Below, piece after piece: positions 9,801-19,281 of a stretch of 64,000 nt of DNA (its first letter is position 1; each line of letters begins with the position of its first letter). The notes beneath the pieces are model-generated. The model had not been told where the DNA came from. It searched no databases and saw nothing but the letters and a program-made list of their open reading frames with translations. A program made the position numbers and the translations under genes. The DNA is from Prostheceraeus crozeri (taxonomy: Eukaryota; Platyhelminthes; Polycladida; Euryleptidae), in NCBI GenBank assembly GCA_907163375.1, contig CAJQUW010012442.1:1-64000 (forward strand), in the 5' to 3' direction.

Positions 9801-10992
9801 TCAACAAAATTAAATGCACTATACGTGTCTCATCATTGCACAACCAGTCATGGTCATACAGAGTCCCCTTAAACACATACCCATTATGCACATAGATGCG
9901 CACAGCAATGTTATTCTTTTGCTCAAAACAGCGCAAATCCCTCAATGGAAATAGACCCTCCTTCGTCATTCCACTGAAATCCAATTTATAACGCTCATTT
10001 AACTTCTCCTCTCGTAATTCTGTCAACGTTGTCGCCATCGTTACACCATCCTGGTAAGCCAAACTATACAATACTGCATCTTGAAAACAGTAGTTCAAAT
10101 CATTCACATCTTTATACTCAAAATTCTTGATACAGCGTAGTCGTGACAACGCCTTCGGCAGTTTAATCGATCCACCACCAGCTACACGGCCATCTCCCAG
10201 GTGACGACTCATACGCACTTCCATTTGGATAATCTTCTGTAACACCAAACCCGAACTCATCGCTGTCACCATCTCTATCCATCCACACAGTTCTTGCTTC
10301 ACCTCCTCAAACCATGTATCGAAATTTAAAAATTGAACACCTTGGCGAAATATGGGGTTTGAACGGATCTCCACATCCTCTGACTCATCCTCTGTTATGA
10401 CACGTTCAAACAGAAACGTCATTTGAACCACCACCACCACTTCATAGTCCTCATTCTCACCCACAATTAAGTCATACAATTGTTGATACATACTATCCAT
10501 AAAATTTGTCACATCTCGTGTATCCTCCTCCGGTCGATACGTCACTTCAAGACCTGCATCGCGGAAATAATACTGACGGTGTTCATTCACTCCCCCATGT
10601 TGTCGCACCTCAATTCTACCCCCACCTCGTTGGGGCTCCTCTTCCTCTTCCTCCTCTTCATTCTCATCCAGACGATGTAATAAGGCAGCCATCTTCACCG
10701 GACATAAATGCTCTCCTTCCTCCTCCTCCAATAACACATCCTCGCCGCATAAACGACACATAAAGAAACAACCATGTTGGAGATATTCGTCCCGTGTCAT
10801 CATCTCGTCACACATGGGGCATTCCACACAGTTCTCACGATGGAAAATAAATGGACATTGATGCCTGTCATTGGGATGTACACTATACCATAACGTGCAG
10901 ATCCTACAGTATACACGACCCGTCTCTTCCTCGCCATGAGCTATACACTCCTCTTCAGAGGGAAAGTCGCGCTCGCAAAACTCACAACGCAT
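6805..10992 (-). CDS. Protein-primed DNA polymerase B of Polinton 1
   Basis: 1,395 residues. The N-terminus (1-100) is packed with Cys/His pairs (CEFCERDF, CRICTLW, CPMCDEM, CRLCGED), followed by a Glu run at about 110-120. Around residue 620 there is an endonuclease VII-like Cys/His block ending CRDHDHLTGKF...CHACN. Exonuclease motif II FFHNWKGYDSH is near 657, and DVTLLVDIFEDFR is near 835. Polymerase motif A (YYIDANNLYG) is near 909, motif B (CVNALFGKT) near 1,080, and motif C (GGDTDSFFLEV) near 1,174. This is the Polinton replicase, which copies linear DNA from a protein primer. The C-terminal SPKLYSYIT and GVKGYKKR segments are also family marks. The frame looks whole. Confidence 0.93.
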   Translation of the reverse strand: MRCEFCERDFPSEEECIAHGEEETGRVYCRICTLWYSVHPNDRHQCPFIFHRENCVECPMCDEMMTRDEYLQHGCFFMCRLCGEDVLLEEEEGEHLCPVKMAALLHRLDENEEEEEEEEPQRGGGRIEVRQHGGVNEHRQYYFRDAGLEVTYRPEEDTRDVTNFMDSMYQQLYDLIVGENEDYEVVVVVQMTFLFERVITEDESEDVEIRSNPIFRQGVQFLNFDTWFEEVKQELCGWIEMVTAMSSGLVLQKIIQMEVRMSRHLGDGRVAGGGSIKLPKALSRLRCIKNFEYKDVNDLNYCFQDAVLYSLAYQDGVTMATTLTELREEKLNERYKLDFSGMTKEGLFPLRDLRCFEQKNNIAVRIYVHNGYVFKGTLYDHDWLCNDETRIVHLILLTKIEDGGEGHRNEADCHFIPVIKFETFMYNAYDVNQRKKNYRRYISCELCLEIFACSNCTTPPPEILKKRDDHQKMCHGAKTQLEELPDKLELKFKDFGKMTHPLCVVYADIESIIHPITKIHTPAVIGSYIKWDPALKMPAESVVKHEGESCISDFLDSMESLVYRLHHIVDNRSRRPMILSMADQRRYRNTHHCNLCKRHVVERGMDKVNEHQMMDHTKCRDHDHLTGKFIQVLCHACNFRRRQVRRQIPVFFHNWKGYDSHQIILYGLSNRNEDLWWINPCYTSGDKTIGVTASFRVYGCYKDNIILQFRDSFQFLPNSLHKLRQTVDDLPVSKEVLSVSYPNIDHSSIQKGVFPYTYFDDWTRLDETSLPDIDKFYNDLLEQPCTEEDYALAKEAWDKLGCTTFRDYLNYYLTVDVTLLVDIFEDFRARMYAVSQLDPVHFFGTPGLTYAFFLLHTNVCLDHVMDIDMYKMFESGIRGGMTFVNLHHAEHVVATPQTYDIHTHLYYIDANNLYGTAMSAKLPKGNFVWIPPQYLATIDDHWILNYDVNGYQGCILTVDLEYPDEVQDRTMELPFAPMQGQLYSDEMSPFMHDLWRSIHHTEVKKRSSQKLLLTHHRKKEYTVHIYALQYYVQHGMHVSHVYKGITFQQEAYIRPYIDYHTRERARSTSVMARNMHKLCVNALFGKTMEDVRKYGKTRFVRDRKLFLKHTHHPLCQNFFGVGSSAMVVHIRRRHVTLDRAIYIGQAVLDISKIHMYRLYMEWRINQHCLSVRIIGGDTDSFFLEVMSFRDRDEILLSFRNVPNTVDPEARGILDTSNYPTTHPLYDSYNANRLGCFKDECRGEEIKEFICLSPKLYSYITENGARDCRVKGVKGYKKRDLSHLLYKRVYEDQLCHVVTQTNLESQRHVMRTTRRKKVALTGWDDKRFWISGNISIPYGHHALINKQLCDILLEGVEDAAGSINHQVLEHVSYDVQDASATGEIAAEDAADDITYV

Positions 10993-11280
10993 CGTTATGC
11001 GGAATACCTACACCATACTCCCATTCTTATACTTACTTCACCACTCGCTCATTGGACCCACGTCATCCTCTCACGGGACCCGCCTAACAGCCGGTGGGTC
11101 ACGGGACCCACCACAGGTCACGTGCCCTACGTCATCGCTCCGACCACGGGACCCGTCTCTCGCAGGACACGCCCACTCACGGGACCCACAGGACCCAATC
11201 AGCGAAGACACACCCACTCACGGGACCCGCCAGCACCCAATCAGCGAACCGTGCATTTTGCACGCAAAATGCACTGTTCC
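10993..11280 (-). promoter_or_regulatory. Putative promoter/terminal control region of Polinton 1
   Basis: The GC-rich stretch upstream of the polymerase start holds five copies of ACGGGACCC (11,073, 11,101, 11,146, 11,178, 11,220). It also has two exact copies of ACCCAATCAGCGAA (11,193-11,206 and 11,235-11,248), which contain a consensus CCAAT box, two ACGTCATC (CRE-like) sites near 11,059 and 11,129, and one CACGTG near 11,118. CCAAT boxes work in either orientation. Its position suggests it drives the - strand polymerase/TBP-like genes and may overlap the element's terminal repeat. Confidence 0.5.
11251..11274. repeat. Perfect 10 bp inverted repeat with 4 bp loop
   Basis: GTGCATTTTG, a CACG loop, then the exact complement CAAAATGCAC. 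It sits directly outside the two CCAAT modules of Polinton 1. Possible cruciform or binding site of a dimeric protein. Confidence 0.8.
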
Positions 11281-12200
11281 GCTGGAACCCCCAAGTGTGT
11301 ATTCTGAGCCTACTCACATACAATTTGAAACTAACATTTGATACGAGATTCTCGTATGCTTGTAGAGATCTCGCATGTTTTTCATACGAAAGCCTACATA
11401 CTTTCGCATGTGATTGGTATGTAGCGATACGAACTGTTCTATCTGTGATTGGCTGCTTTATACTGAAATATGAGTTGTTGGTTTGCTTCATGTACGAGAC
11501 TCGATGCAAATTCGCCCTCATTCGTACATCTCTCGCAAGTAGAGCCTTAAGTCACATAGTAAAAAATATGCATGTATTGCATACTACTGTCAAATAACTT
11601 TTCAGTAATGCCAGTCGTGAATATTTCTTCGTGATAGTGCGGTATTTAGACATCATTGATGGTTTCTTTCAATATTTTGCTGGTATGTCTTTAGCATGTA
11701 AAGTATACCGCACTTGAAATAACATGCGAAACGCATGCAAATACATAGAACTATTTTGGTGTGCATCTTTCGTATGTAATTGGTATTGAGTGATTTACGA
11801 TGTATGTTAAACGTATGTGTACTTTCTTTTAACTACAATTCTTTTCACGTTTGCCAAGTTGGTGGACATTTCAAAACAGAAACCAGACTTTGAATCCGTG
11901 AAATAGGTGATTCATTTCACATAAAAATGTGCTACATTCACGTTGACTTACTTTTTGGATGAATATTCTGTTTTAATTGAACGCTTAACATTTTCATCTG
12001 TCGGATAGGTTGTTTTGACACAAAAAGGAAATTGTAGGTTATGCACTTAGGTTGAAATGACACAACTGTATACCGATAAATGAAAATAGAATTCAGTGTT
12101 GACAATTTCCCCAAAGAATATTAGGATACTGTTTTATCCAAAAATAGCATCAGTTGATTTTTCGAAAAAATGTCACTTGGGTCACTTTGACAATAAGGTA
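11281..12200. other. No gene seen; palindrome-rich AT region
   Basis: No convincing frame. Several short ATACGA/TCGTAT motifs recur between 11,340 and 11,800, including the palindrome ATACGAGATTCTCGTAT near 11,341, and ATTGG (reverse CCAAT) boxes occur near 11,415 and 11,448. The true right terminus of Polinton 1 probably lies here, but without the left end it cannot be placed. Confidence 0.5.
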
Positions 12201-14021
12201 CAGAATTGTCGATTTTTAAATGTCATGGGATTGAATAAATTGCAAAGCGATTTGCAAGTAACATAGACAAGAGCTGGTGGTTCATGGTCGGCGCTTTCTT
12301 CCGGTTTCATTGTCGTGCATGGTGGTCGTGGTCGTGATTAATGGTCGGGCATGCAGTCGTGGTCGTAGTTAATGGTTCTGGCTCCATTAGTGCTCTTAGT
12401 CGGCGCTTTCTACTGGGTTCATGGTCGGGCATGGTGGTCGTGGTCGTGGTTGATATTTCTGGCGCTAGGTCGGGCATGGTGGTCGTGGTCAATGGTCGGG
12501 CATGGTGGTCGTGGTCGTGGTTGATGGTTCTGGCTGTACGTCGGCGCTCTTGATCGGCGCTTTTTTCTGGGTTAATGGTCGGGCTTGGTGGTCGTGGTCG
12601 CGGTTGATGGTTCTGGCTCTACGTCGGCGCTCTTGATCGGCGCTTTCTACTGGGTTAATGGTCGCGCTTGGTGGTCGTGGTCGCGGTTGATGGTTCTGGC
12701 TCTACGTCGGCGCTCTTGATCGGCGCTTTCTTCTGGGTCAATGGTCGGGCATGGTGGTCGTGGTCGTGGTCGTGGTCAATGGTCGGGCTTGGTGGTCGTG
12801 GTCGTGGTTGATGTCTCTGGCTCTACGTCGGCGCTCTTGGTCGGCGCTTTCTTCTGGGTTAATGGTCGGGCATGGTGGTCGTGGTCGTGGTCGTGGTCAA
12901 TGGTCGGGCTTGGTGGTCGTGGTCGTGGTTGATGTCTCTGGCTCTACGTCGGCGCTCTTGATCGGCGCTTTCTTCTGGGATCATGGTCGGGCATGGTGGT
13001 CGTGGTCGGGCATGGTGGTCGCGGTCGGGCATGGTGGTTGTGGTCGTGGTCAATGGTCGGGCATGGTGGTCGTGGTCGTGGTTGATGTCTCTGGCTCAAC
13101 GTCGGCGCTCTTGATCGGCGCTTTCTTCTGGGATCATGGTCGGGCATGGTGGTCGTGGTCAATGGTCGGGCATGGTGGTCGTGGTCGTGGTTGATAGTTC
13201 TGGCGCTATGTCGGGCTTGGTGGCCATGGTCGTGGTCAATGGTCGGGCTTGGTGATCGTGGTCGTGGTTGATGGTTCCGGCTCTACGTCGGCGCTCTTGA
13301 TCGGCGCATTCTTCTGGGTCAATGGTCGGGCTTGGTGGTCGTGGTCAATGGTCGGGCATGGTGGTCGTGGTCGTGGTTGATGGTTCTGGCTCTACGTCGG
13401 CGCTCTTGATCGGCGCTTTCTTCTGGGATCATGGTCGGGCATGGTGGTCGTGGTCGGGCATGGTGGTCGCGGTCGGGCATGGTGGTTGTGGTCGTGGTCA
13501 ATGGTCGGGCATGGTGGTCGTGGTCGTGGTTGATGGTTCTGGCTCTACGTCGGCGCTCTTGATCGGCGCATTCTTCTGGGTCAATAGTCGGGCATGGTGG
13601 TCGTGGTCAATGGTCGGGCATGGTGGTCGTGGTCGTGGTTGATGGTTCTGGCTCTACGTCGGCGCTCTTGATCGGCGCATTCTTCTGGGTCAATAGTCGG
13701 GCATGGTGTCGTGGTTGATGGTTCTGGCTCTACGTCGGCGCTTTCTTCTAGGTTAATGGTCGGGCATGGTGGTCGTGGTTGATGGTCGGGCATGGTGGTC
13801 GTGGTTGATGGTCGGGCATGGCAGTCGTGGTCGTGGTTGGTGGTTCTGGCTCTACGTCGGTGCTCTTGGTCGGCGCATTCTTCTGAGATCATGGTCGGTC
13901 ATGATGGTCGTAGTCGTGGTTAATAGTTCTGGCGCTAGGTCGGGCTTGGTGGTCAATGGTCGGAGCTCATGTTCGGGCTCGTGGTCGGTGTTCGTGTCTC
14001 ATGGTTAGGGCTCCTGGTCGG
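12200..14021 (+). repeat. G/T-rich minisatellite within a dispersed repeat
   Basis: From about 12,290 to 14,020 the sequence is an irregular array built from GGTCGTGGTC sub-repeats, GGTCGGGCATGGTGG blocks, and a GTCGGCGCTCTTGATCGGCG block that returns every 88-160 bases. The + strand is strongly enriched in G and T. The left flank (12,205-12,265, with GCAAAGCGATTTGCAAGT) reappears in inverse orientation near 63,850 beside a short array of the same type, so array plus flank behave as one dispersed repeat family. Translations of the array (GRGRG, VVVVV) are low-complexity artefacts, not genes. Confidence 0.85.
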
Positions 14022-14030
14022 GGTTCGAGG

Positions 14031-14864
14031 ATGGGGACTTTTTTGGCAGTCTTTAGGTGTGGAAGGACGGCAGCCACCTTGTTATCCACTTTGTCCTGCC
14101 CTCACACACATTATTATTATGTCATATCACTGATTGTAGCAATTGTAACGAAATCTGAACTCTTGCATGTCTAATGAGCAAATGCCAGACTCGATCATAC
14201 ACGTAGTTCGTTTATTTGCTCTTATAATTCATTTTTGTGATTCCGTCATTTGGATCATTTCCTCCAGCTGACATGGTAAATGATTCGATGGCCTCAAAAG
14301 CTGCTGTGGGGTCTGTAATTGAGCACCTGTATAGTTGATGATGTGCTAATCGTAAGTTTACAATGTCGCATGCTCGCATTCTCTTTGTTACTTTGACAAT
14401 GCAGTTATTCAAATGATACCAGAAGCTTCATTTGTTTGAGAAAATGCAACATGAAGTGATTGTGTCTTACTAGTACTTCAACGTGGTCATCAGCATTATT
14501 GCATGAATGTACGTACAATTAGTGACCATCAAATCCAGCTAAATATCAGAGAAGGACACACATGACAGCAGCCATCATCTCATCAAAGCCAATATTCATT
14601 ACCCTTCATAAGCAGCATGTCAATATGAGAGGAAACAAATTATACAAACACAGGAGTTTCCGGAAACATGTTCTTTGATGGCAAATAGTCCGGAAGACAG
14701 GATTTACAGCAATAAAGATCGGGAAATTATAAAATGAAATGACATTTTAATGTTTATAGAAATGGCGCTTCCCATTTTCATTTCTGTTCATTAATGTTTG
14801 TCTTTCTGTCATTTCCAGATAATTTCGTCACTTTCGGCGACGATTCTCTGAAATCCTGGACGAA
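14031..14864 (+). promoter_or_regulatory. Upstream region of the LRR-Ig gene
   Basis: No coding frame is seen. The stretch is conserved in the right arm (58,231-59,065). A pyrimidine tract ending TTTCTGTCATTTCCAG at about 14,818 looks like a 3' splice site, so the coding exon may be preceded by a 5' untranslated exon further upstream. No TATA box can be assigned with confidence. Confidence 0.4.
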
Positions 14865-17801
14865 ATGTTTAAATTGATGGAAATCCTCTTTCTCCTTGCT
14901 ACTGTGTGTGCAGGAACAAGTGCAGAAGATGAATGTCGAGGGCATCCTTTATTTGTTAAATGCCAAAATTTGACAGCTGTACCAAGTAATCGATGGGGAA
15001 GAGTGAGAAAACTTGTCCTTATTGGAAATAAAATATCAAAATTAACAAACAACTCATTCACAACTTGGGAAAAGTCAGATTTGAAGTCGCTTGACCTCAG
15101 TTACAATGAAATCCGGACAATTAGTTCCGGAGCTTTTAAACCACTAAGAAGTCTGGTCTATCTATATTTCGATTCAAACCGCTTGACGATTGGCAAAGGA
15201 TTAAATGCATCTGTTTTCATCCCACTTCCATATCTGAGGTTCCTATACCTCAGCAGCAATCCTCTTGGAACAATTCCGAATCATTGGTTCAAGAATTTGA
15301 AGAACATTTGGCGCATTCACCTCAGCAGTACAGTTGGAGGTTTGAAATTGCACAAACATTCATTCTCTGGTTTGAGGACATTAAGCCTCATTCTCTCAAA
15401 CAACAGCCTGACGACACTTCCAGAACAGATGGAAGGGGATCTGAACACGATGAAGTTGAAACAATTAAAAATCACAGGAAATCCATGGCATTGTGACTGT
15501 CGACTCCGATGGTTTCATGTCTGGTTAAGGAAATATGGAATGTCCAAGAAACATTCTGGAAAATGCGCTTCTCCAATACGACTTAAAAACAGACAACTTC
15601 TCGATCTTAAACCTCAAGACTTTCAATGCACTCCAGAAGTCACGGCCAGCAATTCAATCATCACTGCACCACAAGTCACAGCCAACAATTCAATCATCAC
15701 TGCACCACAAGTCACGGCCAACAATTCAATCATCACTGCACCACAAGTCACAGCCAACAATTCAATCATCACTGCACCACAAGTCACAGCCAACAATTCA
15801 ATCATCACTGCACCACAAGTCACAACCAACAATTCAATCATCACTGCACCACAAGTCACAGCCAACAATTCAATCATCACTGCACCACAAGTCACAGCCA
15901 ACAATTCAATCATCACTCCACCACAAGTCACAGCCAACAATTCAATCATCATTGCACCACAAGTCACAGCCAACAATTCAATCATCACTGCACCACAAGT
16001 CACAGCCAACAATTCAATCATCACTCCACCACAAGTCACAGCCAACAATTCAATCATCACTGCACCACAAGTCACAGCCAACAATTCAATCATCACTGCA
16101 CCACAAGTCACAGCCAACAATTCAATCATCACTGCACCACAAGTCACAGCCAACAATTCAATCATCACTGCACCACAAGTCACAGCCAACAATTCAATCA
16201 TCACTGCACCACAAGTCACAGCCAGCAATTCAATCATCACTGCACCACAAGTCACAGCCAACAATTCAATCATCACTGCACCACAAGTCACAGCCAACAA
16301 TTCAATCATCACTGCACCACAAGTCACAGCCAACAATTCAATCATCACTGCACCACAAGTCACAGCCAACAATTCAATCATCACTGCACCACAAGTCACA
16401 GCCAACAATTCAATCATCACTGCACCACAAGTCACAGCCAACAATTCAATCATCACTGCACCACAAGTCACAGCCAACAATTCAATCATCACTGCACCAC
16501 AAGTCACAGCCAACAATTCAATCATCACTGCACCACAAGTCACAGCCAACAATTCAATCATCACTGCACCACAAGTCACAGCCAACAATTCAATCATCAC
16601 TGCACCACAAGACACAGCAAACAATTCAATCATCACTGCACCACAAGTCACAGCCAACAATTCAATCATCACTGCACCACAAGTCACAGCCAACAATTCA
16701 ATCATCACTGCACCACAAGTCACAGCCAACAATTCAATCATCACTGCACCACAAGTCACAGCCAACAATTCAATCATCACTGCACCACAAGTCACAGCCA
16801 GCAATTCAATCATCACTGCACCACAAGTCACAGCCAGCAATTCAATCATCACTGCACCACAAGTCACAGCCAACAATTCAATCATCACTGCACCACAAGT
16901 CGCAGCCAACAATTCAAACATCACTGCACCACAAGTCACAGCCAGCAATTCAATCATCACTGCACCACAAGTCACAGCCAGCAATTCAATCATCACTGCA
17001 CCACAAGTCACAGCCAGCAATTCAATCATCACTCCACCACAAGTCACAGCCAACAATTCAATCATCAATGCACCACAACTCACAGCCAACAATTCAATCA
17101 TCACTGCACCACAAGTCACAGCCAACAATTCAATCATCACTGCACCACAAGTCACAGCCAGCAATTCAATCATCACTCCACCACAAGTCACAGCCAACAA
17201 TTCAATCATCACTGCACCACAAGTCACAGCCAACAATTCAATCATCACTCCACCACAAGTCACAACCAACAATTCAATCATCACTGCACCACAAGACACA
17301 GCAAACAATTCAATCATCATTGCACCACAAATCACGGCCAGCAATTCAATCATCACCGCACCACAAGTCACAGCCAACAATTCAATCATCACCGCAAAGG
17401 CTGGAGACAATGTCGCTCTTGTCTGCGATGTCTTCTCTGATCCCATTGTCGCACTGTCTTGGTGGAAGGATGGAGTCAGAATCAAAAATGACTTCACGTC
17501 CTTCCTTATCTCTCAGACAGCAGGAACCAGTTTCCAATACCAGCTGACCATCTTGAATGCAAAGGACGCTGATGCTGGAGAATGGAACTGCAGTGCTGTC
17601 AATGATGGTGGAAAGGCTACCGCCAGCATATTCCTCCACAATGAAAGCTCTCCAACGCCTGTTATGTCTATCGTCATCGGAGTAGTAGCAGCAATGATGA
17701 TTATTGTGTCGTTTGGTATTGGTGTAAGGATGTTTAAACGCCGCACAGTACCCATTAGATCATTTCAATTAGCAGACATTCAAAATGGAAATACGGATTA
17801 A
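14865..17801 (+). CDS. LRR-Ig transmembrane receptor with long repeat stalk
   Basis: 978 residues in one uninterrupted exon. A signal peptide (MFKLMEILFLLATVCAGTSA) is followed by an LRR N-cap (DECRGHPLFVKC), about six leucine-rich repeats (residues 45-225), and an LRR C-cap (NPWHCDCRLRWFHVWL to FQC, about 226-275). Then come about 49 copies of a 12-residue unit APQVTANNSIIT, one Ig domain (Cys in LVCDVF, Trp in SWWKDG, Cys in WNCSAV, about 850-925), one membrane helix (VIGVVAAMMIIVSFGIGV) and a short basic cytoplasmic tail. A cell-surface recognition or adhesion receptor of the LRRIG type, common in invertebrate deuterostomes and molluscs; ligand unknown. Most stalk units carry an N-N-S glycosylation sequon, so the stalk is probably heavily glycosylated. 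Confidence 0.85.
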   Translation: MFKLMEILFLLATVCAGTSAEDECRGHPLFVKCQNLTAVPSNRWGRVRKLVLIGNKISKLTNNSFTTWEKSDLKSLDLSYNEIRTISSGAFKPLRSLVYLYFDSNRLTIGKGLNASVFIPLPYLRFLYLSSNPLGTIPNHWFKNLKNIWRIHLSSTVGGLKLHKHSFSGLRTLSLILSNNSLTTLPEQMEGDLNTMKLKQLKITGNPWHCDCRLRWFHVWLRKYGMSKKHSGKCASPIRLKNRQLLDLKPQDFQCTPEVTASNSIITAPQVTANNSIITAPQVTANNSIITAPQVTANNSIITAPQVTANNSIITAPQVTTNNSIITAPQVTANNSIITAPQVTANNSIITPPQVTANNSIIIAPQVTANNSIITAPQVTANNSIITPPQVTANNSIITAPQVTANNSIITAPQVTANNSIITAPQVTANNSIITAPQVTANNSIITAPQVTASNSIITAPQVTANNSIITAPQVTANNSIITAPQVTANNSIITAPQVTANNSIITAPQVTANNSIITAPQVTANNSIITAPQVTANNSIITAPQVTANNSIITAPQVTANNSIITAPQVTANNSIITAPQDTANNSIITAPQVTANNSIITAPQVTANNSIITAPQVTANNSIITAPQVTANNSIITAPQVTASNSIITAPQVTASNSIITAPQVTANNSIITAPQVAANNSNITAPQVTASNSIITAPQVTASNSIITAPQVTASNSIITPPQVTANNSIINAPQLTANNSIITAPQVTANNSIITAPQVTASNSIITPPQVTANNSIITAPQVTANNSIITPPQVTTNNSIITAPQDTANNSIIIAPQITASNSIITAPQVTANNSIITAKAGDNVALVCDVFSDPIVALSWWKDGVRIKNDFTSFLISQTAGTSFQYQLTILNAKDADAGEWNCSAVNDGGKATASIFLHNESSPTPVMSIVIGVVAAMMIIVSFGIGVRMFKRRTVPIRSFQLADIQNGNTD
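15640..17396 (+). repeat. 36 bp coding minisatellite (about 49 units)
   Basis: Tandem units of 36 bp encode VTANNSIITAPQ in the gene frame. Because the period is a multiple of three and the unit lacks stops in most frames, at least two other + frames and one - frame also stay open for about 600 codons; those are shadows. Variants TASNS lose the sequon that TANNS has. The right-arm gene has only about 12 units. Confidence 0.95.
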
Positions 17802-18042
17802 CTCAAAAGATTTTGGCGTATTTGAAACGTTGTGGCGTGTCTGAAATGTTCCACACTGTGTACAATTGACACAAACAGCGAAGATATTCGAATTAATAAA
17901 TGTTTCATCCCAAATTCTAGTTCGTTGTGCTAGAATAGATCCCTAAACGTGCTAGATATATCTGTCGAATCACTGTATTCACCGTTGTGCCATCTTTCAT
18001 TTGAAAACGTTATTGTCCTACATTGTTGGAAATTTACAGATG
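17802..18042 (+). promoter_or_regulatory. 3' untranslated region with polyadenylation signal
   Basis: AATAAA lies at 17,895-17,900, 94 bases after the stop of the LRR-Ig gene. The sequence is homologous (roughly 85 percent by eye) to the stretch after the second Ig copy at 19,282-19,530, where the hexamer is altered to AATAAG. Confidence 0.6.
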
Positions 18043-18833
18043 TTGTTTTGTTTACAAGTGTTGTTAAACAGTTGGTCGTTCATCAATTTATTGCATTTTT
18101 GTAAAGTTCTTTCTGTTTTTCTATATAATTGTTTTCCCTTGTGATCTAATACTTTGAAGGCGATGTTAGAATACCATTTTACAATATAATATTGATTATT
18201 GGACAACGTTTCGGACCTGAAAACTCGGTCCATTTTCAAGTACAAAGAAGTTATGAAAGCATTTAAAAATCATAAGTTACAACATATAAAAATATCACTA
18301 TTATCAAATAACGTTTAAATGTCTAGTTAATCCCATATCTCTTTTATTTAGTGTGGGATTTCTTTCTTTGATTAGAATGGCTTCAGCGATCTGCAACTCA
18401 TTGATATCTGAGAATTTAGCTAGCACAGACATAGAGTCAATGATGTTTTTGGGTTTTGTGCTGTGTGTGGCAAATGAGTGTTGTTTGATTGAGCCATTGT
18501 TCTCGTGTTGTTTGGATCTGACAGACAACTGGTTTGTCGTATAGCCGATGTAGTGAGCATTGTTACAAATGTTCTCCGGACATGAATATTGGTATACGAC
18601 ACGATCAGTTGATGTTGATTTATCCAATTTAGTTTTTATGGCTGATGACAATTTTAGGTTTTTGTAATAAATTCTGACTTTTATCTTGCTGTCTTCTGAT
18701 ACTGGCTTGACACTATCATTTACAATCTTCGTAAGTCTTTTCTCTTCAATTGTAGAGCTTGAAGTCAACTGTCCATGGTAATAGAAGACCACATCTACTG
18801 TTTCTTTTTTATCTTCTTTTGAGAGAAATCTTT
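18043..18833 (-). mobile_element. PLE3: 5'-truncated Penelope-like element, endonuclease end
   Basis: The - strand frame 18,304-18,849 encodes the C-terminal GIY-YIG endonuclease of a Penelope-like element (VVYQYSCPE, then HYIGYTTNQLSVRSKQH, then IAEAILIKERNPTLNKR). The 3' part (about 18,180-18,250) has the GTCCGAAACGTTGTCC-type tail common to PLEs. No reverse transcriptase remains. It separates two tandem copies of the Ig/transmembrane exon of the LRR-Ig gene, is absent from the right arm, and differs from PLE1 and PLE2. The frame runs into host sequence at its upstream end. Confidence 0.8.
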
Positions 18834-18834
18834 T

Positions 18835-19281
18835 GTGACTGCACCACAAGTCACAGTCAACAATTCAATCATCACCGCAAAGGCTGGAGACAATGTCGCT
18901 CTTGTCTGCGATGTCTTCTCTGATCCCATTGGCGCACTGTCTTGGTGGAAGGATGGAATCAGAATCAAAAATGACTCCACGTCTCTTATCTCTCAGACAG
19001 CAGGAACCAGATTCCAATACCAACTGATCATTTTGAATGCAAAGGACACTGATGCTGGAGAATGGAACTGCAGTGCTGTCAATGATGGTGGAAAGGCTAC
19101 TGTCAGCATATTCCTCCACATTCAAAGCTCTCCAATGCAAGTTATTCCAATCGTCATCGGAGTAGTAGCAGCAGTGATGATTATTGTGTCTTTTGGTATT
19201 GGTGTAAGGATGTTTAAACGCCGCACAGTACCCATTAGATCATTTCAATTTGCAGTCCTTCCAAATGGAAATGTGGATTAA
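18835..19281 (+). pseudogene. Duplicate Ig-transmembrane exon of the LRR-Ig gene
   Basis: 149 codons repeat the end of the receptor: one stalk unit (VTVNNSIIT), the Ig domain (LVCDVF, SWWKDGIRIKN, WNCSAVNDGG), the membrane helix (VIGVVAAVMIIVSFGIGV) and the tail ending in PNGNVD. There is no signal peptide, LRR or splice acceptor of its own that I can support. Its end and 3' flank match the right-arm gene better than the first copy does, which suggests that this is the ancestral 3' end and the upstream Ig copy was added by duplication. It could serve as an alternative terminal exon, but a non-expressed remnant is simpler. Confidence 0.65.

Larger units (their letters stand above)
1..11280. 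mobile_element. Polinton 1 (Maverick), right-hand part; left end outside window
   Basis: A Polinton-type virus-like element, recognised from its gene set: penton-like protein, basic core protein, double-jelly-roll major capsid protein, adenain-like protease (all +), then a TBP-like gene and protein-primed DNA polymerase B (both -). The integrase and packaging ATPase that complete the family are not in the window and should lie to the left. The visible part looks mostly whole, with a couple of breaks near the left edge only. Long open frames, including a polymerase of about 1,395 residues, suggest a young copy. The right end is unresolved: it falls somewhere in about 11,250-12,200, because the partner terminal repeat cannot be seen. 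GC is clearly higher than in Polinton 2. Confidence 0.9.

Noticed and set aside
11281-12200. Right terminal repeat of Polinton 1 placed to the base
   Set aside because: The left end is outside the window, so neither the repeat nor the 6 bp duplication can be matched.
12290-14000. Frames with GRGRGQW or VVVVVVD repeats
   Set aside because: Products of the G/T-rich minisatellite; no start context, no domain, and the frame changes with every array variant.
15640-17396. CRISPR-like array (regular 36 bp repeats)
   Set aside because: Units are contiguous with no spacers, in a eukaryotic coding exon.
15535-17547. Three other frames of about 600-670 codons over the stalk minisatellite (HHKSQPTIQSSL, CTTSHSQQFNH, and the - strand CGAVMIELLAVT)
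   Set aside because: They are shadows of a 36 bp repeat without stops; only the LRR-Ig frame connects signal peptide, LRR, Ig and membrane helix.
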